A stretch of DNA of 64,000 nucleotides from Ramlibacter montanisoli (lineage in GTDB: Bacteria; Pseudomonadota; Gammaproteobacteria; Burkholderiales; Burkholderiaceae_C), in contig NZ_JABFCS010000001.1 of assembly GCF_013087525.1 (NCBI RefSeq), positions 1,240,001 through 1,304,000 of the forward strand, read 5' to 3'. The notes beneath the pieces are model-generated. The model saw only the letters and a program-made list of their open reading frames with translations. It had not been told where the DNA came from and did no database searches. Below are positions 7,886 through 17,477 of this stretch, one piece after another. Both the position numbers and the translations under genes were made by a program. Numbering within the stretch: position 1 is the first letter of the stretch; every line of letters starts with the position of its first letter.

Positions 7886-9772
7886 ATGGGTTACGCGGAG
7901 TTCTACCGTCGCTCGATCGAGGATCGCGACGCCTTCTGGGCCGAACAGGCGAAGCTGATCGACTGGCAGACGCCCCCGGCGCAGATCTGCGACGCGAGCA
8001 ACCCGCCGTTCTTCAAGTGGTTTGCCGGCGGCAAGACCAATCTGTGCCACAACGCGGTGGACCGCCACCTGGCCACGCGCGCCGACCAGGCCGCGCTGAT
8101 CTTCGTCTCCAGCGAGACCAACGAGGAACGCGTCTACACCTTCCGCGAGCTGCACCACGAAGTGCAGAAGATGGCGGCGGTGCTGCAGTCGCTGGGCGTG
8201 GGCAAGGGCGACCGCGTCCTGATCTACATGCCCATGATCGCGGAAGCGGCCTTCGCCATGCTGGCCTGCGCGCGCATCGGCGCCATCCACGCGGTGGTGT
8301 TCGGCGGCTTCGCCTCGCACTCGCTGGCCTCGCGCATCGAGGACGCCACGCCCAAGGTCGTGGTCAGCGCCGACGCCGGCTCGCGCGGCGGCAAGGTGGT
8401 GCCGTACAAGCCGCTGCTGGACGAGGGCATCCGGCTGTCGGCGCACAAGCCCGACGCCGTGCTGCTGGTGGACCGCAAGCTCGCGCCCATGGAGAAGGTT
8501 GCCGGCCGCGACCAGGACTGGGCGACGCTGGCCGACAAGCACCTGCGCACCCAGGTGCCCTGCGAATGGCTGGATTCCACCGACATCAGCTACACCCTCT
8601 ACACCAGCGGCACGACCGGCAAGCCCAAGGGCGTGCAGCGCGACGTCGGCGGCTACGCGGTGGCGCTGGCCGCCAGCATGAAGCACATCTTCCTGGGCAA
8701 GCCCGGTGAGACCTACTTCTCCACCAGCGACATCGGCTGGGTGGTGGGCCACAGCTACATCGTGTACGGCCCGCTCCTGTACGGCATGGCCACGATCATG
8801 TACGAAGGCCTGCCGATCCGCCCGGACGCCGGCATCTGGTGGAGCCTGGTCGAGAAGTACAAGGTGACCTCGATGTTCAGCGCGCCCACCGCGGTGCGCG
8901 TGCTGAAGAAGCAGGACCCGGCCTTCCTGAAGAAGTACGACCTGTCCAGCCTGCGCGCCCTGTTCCTGGCGGGCGAGCCGCTGGACGAGCCGACGGCCAA
9001 GTGGATTTCCGAGAGCCTGGGCCGCCCGATCATCGACAACTACTGGCAGACCGAAAGCGGCTGGCCGATCCTGACCGTGGCCAACGGCGTGGAGAAGAAG
9101 CCCAGCAAGTTCGGCAGCCCGGGCGTGCCCATGTACGGCTACGACGTGCGCCTGGTGCACGAGTCCACCGGCGAGGAACTCACCGGCCCGGACCAGAAGG
9201 GCGTGGTGGTGATCAAGGGGCCGACGCCCCCGGGCTTCATGCAGACGGTGTGGAAGGACGACGAGCGTTTCGTCAAGACCTATTGGTCCAGCATCCCGGG
9301 CCAGCAGGTGTACAGCACCTTCGACTGGGGCATCCGCGATGCGGACGGCTATTTCTACATCCTGGGCCGCACCGACGACGTGATCAACGTCGCCGGCCAC
9401 CGCCTGGGCACCCGCGAGATCGAGGAGAGCATCTCCTCGCATCCCAACATCGCCGAAGTCGCCGTGGTGGGCGTGGCCGACCAGCTCAAGGGCCAGGTGG
9501 CCATGGCCTTCTGCGTCGTGAAGGACACCTCCGCGCTGACCGACGAGAAGGCGCGGCTGAAGCTCGAGGGCGAGGTGATGAAGGTGGTGGACGAGCAGTT
9601 GGGCGCCGTGGCGCGGCCGGCGCGCGTGCGCTTCGTCACCGTGCTGCCCAAGACCCGCAGCGGCAAGCTGCTGCGCCGGGCGATCCAGGCTGTGTGCGAA
9701 GGCCGCGACCCGGGCGACCTGACGACCATCGAGGACCCGACGGCGCTGCAGCAGATCAAGGACCTCGTGTAG
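7886..9772 (+). CDS. prpE: Propionate-CoA ligase (propionyl-CoA synthetase)
   Basis: AMP-forming acyl-CoA synthetase of 628 residues that activates propionate (and less well acetate) to the CoA thioester. Domain order is ACAS N-terminal domain, AMP-binding core and C-terminal swinging domain. The adenylation motif YTSGTTGKPKGVQRDVGG matches PrpE (VQRD is typical of PrpE). Further motifs are NYWQTESGWPI, the hinge region FYILGRTDDVINVAGHRLGT and the acetylatable lysine region TRSGKLLRRA. The start follows AGGAGA at a good distance. The gene is monocistronic, ended by a strong intrinsic terminator. It is separate from any prpBCD locus. Confidence 0.9.
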   Translation: MGYAEFYRRSIEDRDAFWAEQAKLIDWQTPPAQICDASNPPFFKWFAGGKTNLCHNAVDRHLATRADQAALIFVSSETNEERVYTFRELHHEVQKMAAVLQSLGVGKGDRVLIYMPMIAEAAFAMLACARIGAIHAVVFGGFASHSLASRIEDATPKVVVSADAGSRGGKVVPYKPLLDEGIRLSAHKPDAVLLVDRKLAPMEKVAGRDQDWATLADKHLRTQVPCEWLDSTDISYTLYTSGTTGKPKGVQRDVGGYAVALAASMKHIFLGKPGETYFSTSDIGWVVGHSYIVYGPLLYGMATIMYEGLPIRPDAGIWWSLVEKYKVTSMFSAPTAVRVLKKQDPAFLKKYDLSSLRALFLAGEPLDEPTAKWISESLGRPIIDNYWQTESGWPILTVANGVEKKPSKFGSPGVPMYGYDVRLVHESTGEELTGPDQKGVVVIKGPTPPGFMQTVWKDDERFVKTYWSSIPGQQVYSTFDWGIRDADGYFYILGRTDDVINVAGHRLGTREIEESISSHPNIAEVAVVGVADQLKGQVAMAFCVVKDTSALTDEKARLKLEGEVMKVVDEQLGAVARPARVRFVTVLPKTRSGKLLRRAIQAVCEGRDPGDLTTIEDPTALQQIKDLV

Positions 9773-9792
9773 GCGGGGACTGCACAGGACGC

Positions 9793-9819
9793 AAGGGGCG
9801 CGCTGCGCCCCTTTTCTTT
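9793..9819 (+). terminator. Intrinsic terminator of prpE
   Basis: A perfect 9-bp stem, AAGGGGCGC / GCGCCCCTT, with a 3-nt loop (9802-9804) is followed by TTCTTTC. It starts 20 nt after the prpE stop. This is the clearest rho-independent terminator in the window. Confidence 0.85.
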
Positions 9820-9896
9820 CCCGGCCCTGACATTCATCCCCCTTGCCACAACAGCTTCTCTGATCCCGGCCAATGGCGGCGCCCGCCGTTCGATGG

Positions 9897-9902
9897 CACA
9901 AT
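9897..9902 (+). promoter_or_regulatory. Candidate -10 element of the sucA operon
   Basis: CACAAT within GGCACAATCCCCCC, 119 nt before the sucA ATG. The same context (YACAATCCCC) is seen before hisZ. The rest of the 249-bp gap 9773-10021 holds the prpE terminator and otherwise nothing I can recognise; no clear -35 was found. Confidence 0.3.
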
Positions 9903-10021
9903 CCCCCCGCAACCAAGGGCCCTTCCCCACAGTCGCATCCGCCAACCGGTAAAGCCGTGTCGCGGGAGGTTTCTCAACCAGCTTCATTGTTCCCTGCAGG
10001 GGAACGGAAAGTAGCGAACCG

Positions 10022-12892
10022 ATGAGCGAGCAGAGCTCCGTCTACACGGCCTACAACGGCAATTCCTATCTCTTCGGCGGCAACGCGCCCTATGTCGAGG
10101 AGATGTACGAAAACTACCTCGCCAATCCCGGCAGCGTCCCCGACAACTGGCGCGAGTACTTCGACGCGCTCCAGAACGTCCCCGCGGTCGACGGCTCCAA
10201 TGCCAAGGACGTGCCCCACCTGCCGGTGGTCAACGCCTTCGCGCAGCGCGCCAAGCAGGGCGTCACCCGCGTGGTGGTGGCCGCCGGCGCCGACTCCGAA
10301 CTCGCCCGCAAGCGCACCGCCGCGCAGCAGCTGATCGCCGCCTACCGCAACGTCGGCTGCCGCTGGGCCGACCTCGACCCGCTCAAGCGCACCGAGCGCG
10401 AGCACATCCCCGAGCTCGATCCTTCCTTCTACGGCTTCAGCGACGCCGACCAGGAAGCGGTGTTCAACACCAGCAACACCTTCTTCGGCAAGGACAGCAT
10501 GTCCCTGCGCGAGCTGCTCAACGCGCTGCGCGAGACCTACTGCAGCACGATCGGCGCCGAGTACATGTACATCAGCGACCAGGGCCACAAGCGCTGGTGG
10601 CAGCAGAAGCTGGAAGCGATCCGCAGCAAGCCCAGCTTCACCGCGGAGAAGAAGCGCCACATCCTCGACCGCCTGACCGCGGCCGAAGGCCTCGAGCGCT
10701 TCCTGCACACGAAGTACGTGGGCCAGAAGCGCTTCTCGCTGGAAGGCGGCGAGAGCTTCATCGCCTCCATGGACGAACTGATCCAGCAGGCCGGCGCCAA
10801 GGGCGTGCAGGAGATCGTGATCGGCATGGCCCACCGTGGCCGCCTGAACGTGCTGGTCAACACCCTGGGCAAGATGCCCAAGGACCTGTTCGCCGAATTC
10901 GACCACAGCGCACCGGAGGAACTGCCCGCGGGTGACGTGAAGTACCACCAGGGCTTCAGCTCCGACGTCAGCACCCCCGGCGGCCCGGTGCACCTGTCGC
11001 TGGCCTTCAACCCCTCGCACCTGGAGATCGTGAACCCGGTGGTCGAGGGCTCGGTGCGCGCCCGCATGGACCGCCGCGCCGACACCCAGGGCAAGCAGGT
11101 GCTGCCGGTGCTGGTGCACGGCGACGCCGCCATCGCCGGCCAGGGCGTGGTGCAGGAGACGCTGGCGCTGGCCGAGACCCGTGGCTACTTCACGGGCGGC
11201 ACGGTGCACATCGTCATCAACAACCAGATCGGCTTCACCACCTCCGACCCGCGCGACGCCCGCTCCACGCTGTACTGCACCGACATCGTCAAGATGATCG
11301 AGTGCCCGGTGCTGCACGTGAACGGCGACGACCCGGAAGCGGTCGTGCTGGCCACGCAGCTGGCCATCGAGTACCGCACCGAGTTCGGCAAGGACGTGGT
11401 GGTGGACATCGTCTGCTTCCGCAAGCTGGGCCACAACGAGCAGGACACGCCCTCGCTCACCCAGCCGCTGATGTACAAGAAGATCGCGGCCCACCCCGGC
11501 ACGCGCAAGCTGTACGCCGACAAGCTGGCCGCCCAGGGCATGGGCGACACGCTGGGCGACGACATGGTCAAGGCCTACCGCGCCGCCATGGACCAGGGAA
11601 AGCACACGGTGGACCCGGTGCTGTCCAACTTCAAGAGCAAGTACGCCGTCGACTGGGCGCCCTTCCTGGGCAAGAAGTGGACCGACGCGGCCGACACCGC
11701 CATCCCGCTGGCCGAGTGGAAGCGCCTGGCCGAGCGCATCACCACCGTGCCGCAGGACTTCAGCGTGCACCCGCTGGTCAAGAAGGTGCTGGAAGACCGC
11801 GCCGCCATGGGCCGCGGCGACGTCAACATCGACTGGGGCATGGGCGAGCACATGGCCTTCGCCTCGCTGGTCGCCTCCGGCTACCCGGTGCGCCTGTCCG
11901 GCGAGGACGTGGGCCGCGGCACCTTCGTGCACCGCCACGCCGTGCTGCACGACCAGCAGCGCGAGCGCTGGGACACCGGCACCTACATCCCGCTGCAGAA
12001 CGTGGCCGAGAACCAGGCGCCCTTCGTCTGCATCGACTCCATCCTGTCGGAAGAGGCGGTGCTGGGCTTCGAGTACGGCTACGCCTCCAACGACCCCAAC
12101 ACGCTGGTGATCTGGGAAGCGCAGTTCGGCGACTTCGCCAACGGCGCCCAGGTGGTGATCGACCAGTTCATCGCTTCCGGCGAAGTGAAGTGGGGCCGCG
12201 TCAACGGCATCACGCTGATGCTGCCGCACGGCTACGAGGGCCAGGGCCCAGAGCACAGCTCCGCGCGCCTGGAGCGCTTCATGCAGCTGTCGGCCGACAC
12301 CAACATCCAGGTGTGCCAGCCGACCACGGCCAGCCAGATCTTCCACCTGCTGCGCCGCCAGATGGTGCGCAACCTGCGCAAGCCGCTGGTGATCATGACG
12401 CCCAAGTCGCTGCTGCGGAACAAGGACGCGACCTCGCCGCTGTCCGAGTTCACCAAGGGCGCCTTCCAGACGGTCATCCCCGACCAGAAGGACCTCAAGG
12501 GCGACAAGGTCAAGCGCGTGGTCGTGTGCTCGGGCAAGGTCTACTACGACCTGGCCAAGAAGCGCGAGGAGAAGGGCGCCGACGACGTCGCCATCATGCG
12601 CATCGAGCAGCTCTATCCCTTCCCGCACAAGGCCTTCGCGACGGAACTGAAGAAGTACCCGAACGCGACCGACCTCGTGTGGTGCCAGGACGAGCCGCAG
12701 AACCAGGGCGCCTGGTTCTTCATCCAGCACAACATCCACGAGAACATGAGCGAAGGCCAGAAGCTGGGTTACGCCGGCCGCGCCGCCTCCGCCTCGCCCG
12801 CCGTGGGTTACGCGCACCTGCACGCCGAGCAGCAGAAGGCTCTGGTGGATGCGGCCTTCGCGAAGCTGAAGGGCTTCGTTCTCTCCAAGTAG
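10022..12892 (+). CDS. sucA: 2-oxoglutarate dehydrogenase E1 component
   Basis: Thiamine-diphosphate-dependent E1 subunit of the 2-oxoglutarate dehydrogenase complex (TCA cycle). It decarboxylates 2-oxoglutarate and transfers the succinyl group to the lipoyl arm of E2. The 956-residue protein has the usual N-terminal E2-binding segment (NAPYVEEMYENYLANPGSVP), the E1 core with GMAHRGRLNVLVNTLGK, GDAAIAGQGVVQETL and the ThDP/Mg region, and the transketolase-like half with EYGYA and HGYEGQGPEHSSARLERF. Length and frame are normal with no frameshift. It is the first gene of sucA-odhB-lpdA, as is usual in Burkholderiales. Confidence 0.97.
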   Translation: MSEQSSVYTAYNGNSYLFGGNAPYVEEMYENYLANPGSVPDNWREYFDALQNVPAVDGSNAKDVPHLPVVNAFAQRAKQGVTRVVVAAGADSELARKRTAAQQLIAAYRNVGCRWADLDPLKRTEREHIPELDPSFYGFSDADQEAVFNTSNTFFGKDSMSLRELLNALRETYCSTIGAEYMYISDQGHKRWWQQKLEAIRSKPSFTAEKKRHILDRLTAAEGLERFLHTKYVGQKRFSLEGGESFIASMDELIQQAGAKGVQEIVIGMAHRGRLNVLVNTLGKMPKDLFAEFDHSAPEELPAGDVKYHQGFSSDVSTPGGPVHLSLAFNPSHLEIVNPVVEGSVRARMDRRADTQGKQVLPVLVHGDAAIAGQGVVQETLALAETRGYFTGGTVHIVINNQIGFTTSDPRDARSTLYCTDIVKMIECPVLHVNGDDPEAVVLATQLAIEYRTEFGKDVVVDIVCFRKLGHNEQDTPSLTQPLMYKKIAAHPGTRKLYADKLAAQGMGDTLGDDMVKAYRAAMDQGKHTVDPVLSNFKSKYAVDWAPFLGKKWTDAADTAIPLAEWKRLAERITTVPQDFSVHPLVKKVLEDRAAMGRGDVNIDWGMGEHMAFASLVASGYPVRLSGEDVGRGTFVHRHAVLHDQQRERWDTGTYIPLQNVAENQAPFVCIDSILSEEAVLGFEYGYASNDPNTLVIWEAQFGDFANGAQVVIDQFIASGEVKWGRVNGITLMLPHGYEGQGPEHSSARLERFMQLSADTNIQVCQPTTASQIFHLLRRQMVRNLRKPLVIMTPKSLLRNKDATSPLSEFTKGAFQTVIPDQKDLKGDKVKRVVVCSGKVYYDLAKKREEKGADDVAIMRIEQLYPFPHKAFATELKKYPNATDLVWCQDEPQNQGAWFFIQHNIHENMSEGQKLGYAGRAASASPAVGYAHLHAEQQKALVDAAFAKLKGFVLSK

Positions 12893-12893
12893 C

Positions 12894-12925
12894 GATATTC
12901 CCGGCGCCTGCGGCGCGGGAATATC
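12894..12925 (+). repeat. Intercistronic hairpin between sucA and odhB
   Basis: The arms GATATTCCCG (12894-12903) and CGGGAATATC (12916-12925) are perfectly complementary, and the inner bases (GCGCC TGC GGCG) continue the stem with one bulge. It begins one base after the sucA stop. There is no T run, so it is more likely an mRNA-stabilising or partial attenuating structure than a full terminator. Confidence 0.55.
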
Positions 12926-12998
12926 TCCGCGCGGTCGACACGGACGCTGATGCGCCGGTCACCGCGCGGTGCACCGAACAGAATCAAGGAAGAATCAA

Positions 12999-14267
12999 AT
13001 GGCTATCGTTGAAGTGAAGGTCCCGCAACTGTCCGAATCCGTTGCCGAAGCGACCCTGCTGCAGTGGAAGAAGAAGCCCGGCGAGGCCGTGGCGCAGGAC
13101 GAGATCCTGATCGAGATCGAGACCGACAAGGTGGTGCTCGAAGTGCCCGCGCCCAGCGCCGGCGTGCTGGGCGAGATCGTCATGGCCGATGGCGCCACCG
13201 TCACCTCCGACCAGGTGATCGCCCGGATCGACACCGAGGCCAAGGCCGGCGCCGCGGCGCCCGCCGCCGCCAAGGCCGCCCCGGTCGCGGCCACTGCCGC
13301 TGCCGCCGCACCCGCGGTGGCTGCTGCCGGCGGCTCCAAGTCCGGCGTGGCCATGCCCGCCGCCGCCAAGATGATGGCCGACAACAGCGTGCCCGCCGGC
13401 GCCGTCGGCGGCACCGGCCGCGACGGCCGCGTGACCAAGGGCGACGTGATCAGCGCGCTGGCTTCGGGCGTCATCGCCAAGGCCGCCGCCGCTCCCATGC
13501 CCGCCGCCGCCGCGTCCGCGCGCCAGCCGCTGCAGCAGGTCTCCGCCCCCGTGGTGGACCTGGGCGACCGCCCCGAGCAGCGCGTGCCGATGTCGCGCCT
13601 GCGCGCCCGCGTCGCCGAGCGCCTGCTGCAGTCGCAGTCCACCAACGCCATCCTGACCACCTTCAACGAGGTGAACATGGCGCCGGTGATGGAGATGCGC
13701 AAGAAGTTCCAGGAGAAGTTCGAGAAGGAACACGGCGTCAAGATCGGCTTCATGTCCTTCTTCGTGAAGGCCGCCGTGCATGCGCTCAAGAAGTACCCGG
13801 TGCTCAACGCCTCGGTGGACGGCAACGACATCGTCTACCACGGCTACTTCGACATCGGCATCGCGGTGGGCTCGCCGCGCGGCCTGGTGGTGCCCATCCT
13901 GCGCAACGCCGACCAGATGTCCTTCGCCGACATCGAGAAGAAGATCGCCGAGTACGGCGCCAAGGCGCGCGACGGCAAGCTGGGCATCGAGGAGATGACC
14001 GGTGGCACCTTCTCCATCTCCAACGGCGGCGTGTTCGGCTCCATGCTGTCCACCCCCATCATCAACCCGCCGCAGTCCGCCATCCTGGGCGTGCACGCGA
14101 CCAAGGACCGCGCGGTGGTGGAGAACGGCCAGATCGTGATCCGCCCGATGAACTACCTGGCCATGTCCTACGACCACCGCATCATCGACGGCCGCGAAGC
14201 CGTGCTCGGCCTGGTGGCGATGAAGGAAGCGCTGGAAGACCCGGCCCGCCTGCTGTTCGACATCTAA
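12999..14267 (+). CDS. odhB: Dihydrolipoyllysine succinyltransferase (E2 of 2-oxoglutarate dehydrogenase)
   Basis: E2 core of the 2-oxoglutarate dehydrogenase complex, 422 residues. Domains in order: a lipoyl domain with the modified lysine K44 in [12 protein letters not shown]; an Ala/Pro-rich linker (about 80-110); a peripheral subunit-binding domain ([20 protein letters not shown]); a second linker; and the catalytic domain ending with the active-site segment [15 protein letters not shown] 12999 follows AAGGAAGA. It lies 106 nt after sucA, with a hairpin between them, and 9 nt before lpdA. A single lipoyl domain is normal for this E2. Confidence 0.96.
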   Translation: MAIVEVKVPQLSESVAEATLLQWKKKPGEAVAQDEILIEIETDKVVLEVPAPSAGVLGEIVMADGATVTSDQVIARIDTEAKAGAAAPAAAKAAPVAATAAAAAPAVAAAGGSKSGVAMPAAAKMMADNSVPAGAVGGTGRDGRVTKGDVISALASGVIAKAAAAPMPAAAASARQPLQQVSAPVVDLGDRPEQRVPMSRLRARVAERLLQSQSTNAILTTFNEVNMAPVMEMRKKFQEKFEKEHGVKIGFMSFFVKAAVHALKKYPVLNASVDGNDIVYHGYFDIGIAVGSPRGLVVPILRNADQMSFADIEKKIAEYGAKARDGKLGIEEMTGGTFSISNGGVFGSMLSTPIINPPQSAILGVHATKDRAVVENGQIVIRPMNYLAMSYDHRIIDGREAVLGLVAMKEALEDPARLLFDI

Positions 14268-14276
14268 GAAGAAAAC

Positions 14277-15704
14277 ATGGCAAAGAACTTTGACGTCGTC
14301 GTCATCGGCGGCGGCCCCGGTGGCTACATCGCGGCGATCCGCGCGGCGCAGCTGGGTTTCAACACCGCCTGCATCGACGAGTGGAAGACCAGGGACGGCA
14401 AGCCCGCCCCGGGCGGCACCTGCACCAACGTCGGCTGCATCCCTTCGAAGGCGCTGCTGCAGTCCTCCGAGAACTACGAGGAAGCCGGCAAGCATTTCGG
14501 CGACCACGGCATCTCCATGAAGGACCTGGCGATCGACATCGGCAAGATGATCGCGCGCAAGGACGCCGTGGTGAAGCAGAACAACGACGGCATCCTCTAC
14601 CTGTTCAAGAAGAACAAGGTCACCTTCTTCCACGGCCGCGGCTCGTTCGCCAAGGCGGGCGGGGAGGGCTACGAGATCCAGGTGAAGGGCGCGGCGGACG
14701 AGACCGTCACCGCCAGGCACGTGATCGTGGCGACCGGCTCCAGCGCCCGGGCGCTGCCGGGCGTGCCCTTCGACGAGGAACTGGTGCTGTCCAACGACGG
14801 CGCGCTGCGCATCGGCGCGGTGCCCAAGAAGCTGGTGCTGGTCGGCTCCGGCGTGATCGGCCTGGAGATGGGCTCGGTGTGGCGCCGCGTGGGCTCGGAA
14901 GTGACGGTGCTGGAAGCCCTGCCCACCTTCCTGGGCGCGGTCGACGAGCAGATCGCCAAGGAGGCGCACAAGGCCTTCACCAAGCAGGGCCTGAAGATCG
15001 AGCTGGGCGTGAAGGTCGGCGAGATCAAGCCGGAAGGCAAGGGCCTGTCGGTCGCCTACACCAACGCCAAGGGCGAGGCGCAGAGGCTGCAGGCCGACCG
15101 CCTGATCGTGTCGATCGGCCGGGTGCCCAACACCAAGGGCCTGAACCCCGAGGCCGTCGGCCTGAAGCTGGACGAGCGCGGCGCCATCGTGGTGGACGAC
15201 GAGTGCAGGACCAACCTGCCCAACGTGTGGGCGGTCGGTGACGTCGTGCGCGGCCCGATGCTGGCGCACAAGGCGGAGGAAGAGGGCGTGGCCGTGGCCG
15301 AGCGCATCGCCGGCCAGCACGGGCACGTGAACTTCAACACCATCCCCTGGGTGATCTACACCAGCCCCGAGATCGCGTGGGTCGGCCGTACCGAGCAGCA
15401 GCTCAAGGCCGACGGCGTGCAGTACAAGGCCGGCACCTTCCCCTTCATGGCCAACGGGCGCGCCCGCGCTCTCGGCGACACGACGGGCATGGTGAAGTTC
15501 CTGGCCGACGCCAAGACCGACGAGATCCTGGGCGTGCACATCGTGGGCCCGATGGCTTCCGAGCTGATCTCGGAGGCGGTGGTCGCGATGGAGTTCAAGG
15601 CCTCCGCCGAGGACATCGCCCGCATCTGCCACGCGCACCCGTCGCTGTCGGAAGCGACCAAGGAAGCGGCGCTGGCCGTCGACAAGCGCACTCTCAACTT
15701 CTAA
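14277..15704 (+). CDS. lpdA: Dihydrolipoyl dehydrogenase (E3)
   Basis: Flavoprotein E3 that reoxidises the dihydrolipoyl groups of E2 and reduces NAD+. The 475-residue protein has the FAD-binding GGGPGGYIAAIRAAQLG, the redox-active disulfide C49/C54 in GGTCTNVGCIPSK, the NAD-binding GSGVIGLEMGSVW and the C-terminal His-Glu pair in CHAHPSLSEATKEA. No lipoyl domain is fused to it. It closes the sucA-odhB-lpdA operon; the next ATG is 4 nt after its stop, so zapE is probably co-transcribed. Confidence 0.96.
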   Translation: MAKNFDVVVIGGGPGGYIAAIRAAQLGFNTACIDEWKTRDGKPAPGGTCTNVGCIPSKALLQSSENYEEAGKHFGDHGISMKDLAIDIGKMIARKDAVVKQNNDGILYLFKKNKVTFFHGRGSFAKAGGEGYEIQVKGAADETVTARHVIVATGSSARALPGVPFDEELVLSNDGALRIGAVPKKLVLVGSGVIGLEMGSVWRRVGSEVTVLEALPTFLGAVDEQIAKEAHKAFTKQGLKIELGVKVGEIKPEGKGLSVAYTNAKGEAQRLQADRLIVSIGRVPNTKGLNPEAVGLKLDERGAIVVDDECRTNLPNVWAVGDVVRGPMLAHKAEEEGVAVAERIAGQHGHVNFNTIPWVIYTSPEIAWVGRTEQQLKADGVQYKAGTFPFMANGRARALGDTTGMVKFLADAKTDEILGVHIVGPMASELISEAVVAMEFKASAEDIARICHAHPSLSEATKEAALAVDKRTLNF

Positions 15705-15707
15705 GAG

Positions 15708-16820
15708 ATGCTCAAGCGCGTGGGATCCGTTCGCGCAGTCTACGAATCGGAGCTCGAGGCGCGCGGCTACGCCAGCGATCCCGCGCAGCTGCGCGGGATC
15801 GAGGCGCTGGAGCGCTGCGCCACCGAGTGGGCGGCGTACAAGGAGCAGCGCTCCAACGCCTTCAAGAAGCTGATCAACCGGCCACCCATCCCGCGCGGCG
15901 TGTACATGCACGGCGGGGTCGGCCGCGGCAAGAGCTTCCTGATGGACTGCTTCTTCCAGGCCGTGCCGGTGGTGCGCAAGACCCGCCTGCACTTCCACGA
16001 GTTCATGCGCGAGGTGCACCGGGAGCTGGCGGAACTGCAGGGCATGCAGAATCCGCTGGACGAACTGGGCGCGCGCATCGCCCGGCGCTACCGCCTCGTG
16101 TGCTTCGACGAGTTCCACGTCGCCGACATCACCGACGCGATGATCCTGCACCGGCTGCTGGATGCCCTCTTCGACAACGGCGTGGGCTTCGTCACCACCT
16201 CGAACTTCCGCCCCGACGACCTGTATCCCAACGGCCTGCACCGCGAGCGCATCCTGCCCGCCATCGCGCTGCTGAACGACAAGCTGGAAGTGATCAGCGT
16301 GGACAACGGCACCGACTACCGGCGCCGCACCATGGAGCAGGTGAAGCTCTATCACACGCCCCTGGGCGCGCAGGCGGACGCCGAGATGCACGACGCGTTC
16401 ACCCGGCTGGCCGCTTCGCACGACGAGGATCCGCTGCTGCACATCGAGCACCGCGAGATCCGCGCGCGCCGCAAGGCCGGCGGGGTGATCTGGTTCGACT
16501 TCCGCACCCTGTGCGGCGGCCCGCGCTCGCAGAACGACTACCTGGAGATCGCCACCCAGTTCCACACCGTCCTGCTGAGCGACGTGCCGCGCATGTCCGC
16601 GCGCACGGCCTCGGAAGCACGCAGGTTTACCTGGCTGGTGGACGTTCTTTACGACCGGCGTGTCAAACTGATCCTGTCGGCCGAGGTCCCACCGGAAGCG
16701 TTGTACACGGAGGGGCCCCTGGCCCACGAATTCCCGCGGACGGTCTCGCGCCTGAACGAGATGCAGTCCACGGACTTCCTCGCCCTGGAACACCGCACCG
16801 TCGACACCCGCCTGACATGA
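15708..16820 (+). CDS. zapE: Cell division protein ZapE (AFG1-like ATPase)
   Basis: P-loop ATPase of the AFG1/ZapE family, 370 residues, known in other bacteria to associate with the Z ring during constriction. Walker A is GGVGRGKSFLMD, Walker B is RLVCFDEFHVADITDAMIL, and the arginine/sensor segment VTTSNFRPDDLYPNGL follows. The family signature FRTLCGGPRSQNDYLEIA and the late region FTWLVDVLYDRRVKLILSAE are intact. It sits directly after lpdA (3 nt) and overlaps the next gene by ATGA. This lpdA-zapE neighbourhood is common in Burkholderiales. Confidence 0.93.
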   Translation: MLKRVGSVRAVYESELEARGYASDPAQLRGIEALERCATEWAAYKEQRSNAFKKLINRPPIPRGVYMHGGVGRGKSFLMDCFFQAVPVVRKTRLHFHEFMREVHRELAELQGMQNPLDELGARIARRYRLVCFDEFHVADITDAMILHRLLDALFDNGVGFVTTSNFRPDDLYPNGLHRERILPAIALLNDKLEVISVDNGTDYRRRTMEQVKLYHTPLGAQADAEMHDAFTRLAASHDEDPLLHIEHREIRARRKAGGVIWFDFRTLCGGPRSQNDYLEIATQFHTVLLSDVPRMSARTASEARRFTWLVDVLYDRRVKLILSAEVPPEALYTEGPLAHEFPRTVSRLNEMQSTDFLALEHRTVDTRLT

Positions 16821-17461
16821 AGCACCTGCTGGCCTGCACCCTGGCCCTGCTTGCCGCGCTGCCCGCGCAGGCGCAGGACGACGCCGCCGAGCGCGAACGC
16901 ATCAAGGTCGAACGCGCCGCCGCAGAGGCCCGCTACGTCGAGGAGGACAAGGCCTGCCGCGCGAGGTTCGCGGTGAACGACTGCCTGGACAAGGCCACGC
17001 GCCTGCGCAACGCCCGGCTCGCCGAGCTGCGCCGGCAGGAACGCCTGCTGAACGATGCCGAGCGCAAGCGGCGCGCCGCCGAGCGCCAGAAGGATCTGGA
17101 CGAGCGCAACACGCCCGAGCGGCAGAAGGAAGCGGCGGAACGGAGGGCCCGCGCCCTGGCCGAGCAACAGGGCCGCGAACAGGCCGCCGCGGAGAAGGCC
17201 GCCAAGCGCGCGGCCGACGAGGCGGAACGGGCCCAGCGCGGTCCGCGCCAGAAGGGCGCACGCGGCGCGCCCGATCCCCAGGGGACGCCGCGCGCGGAGC
17301 GCACCAAGAAGACCTTCGCGCCCACGCCCGAGGAGGCCGCGAAGAACCGCGCCGCCTACGAGAAGCGCCAGCGGGAAGCCGAACAGCACCGGGCCGAAGT
17401 GGCCGCGCGGATCGCCAGGCGGGCCAAGCCCGCGGCTTCCGGCCTGCCGGCCCCGAAGTAG
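16817..17461 (+). CDS. Exported coiled-coil protein of unknown function
   Basis: I do not recognise the family. The 214-residue product has a signal peptide (MKHLLACTLALLAALPAQAQ), a cysteine pair in KACRARFAVNDCLDKATRLR that could form a disulfide, and then a long Ala/Glu/Arg/Lys-rich segment (about residues 60-140) that should form a charged helix or coiled coil. The rest is low-complexity and basic with proline-rich stretches. The ATG overlaps the zapE stop (ATGA), so it is probably the last gene of the lpdA-zapE transcript. Codon use is like its neighbours. Confidence 0.7.
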   Translation: MKHLLACTLALLAALPAQAQDDAAERERIKVERAAAEARYVEEDKACRARFAVNDCLDKATRLRNARLAELRRQERLLNDAERKRRAAERQKDLDERNTPERQKEAAERRARALAEQQGREQAAAEKAAKRAADEAERAQRGPRQKGARGAPDPQGTPRAERTKKTFAPTPEEAAKNRAAYEKRQREAEQHRAEVAARIARRAKPAASGLPAPK

Positions 17462-17477
17462 GACGCGGGCCGGCCGC

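Noticed and set aside
12984-16793. Very long open frame on the minus strand opposite odhB, lpdA and zapE (over 1,200 codons), and a similar one opposite sucA (9974-12823)
   Set aside because: Both lie fully antisense to strongly conserved genes, have His/Val/Leu/Gly/Arg-rich composition typical of antisense frames in GC-rich DNA, and show no motif or ribosome binding site.
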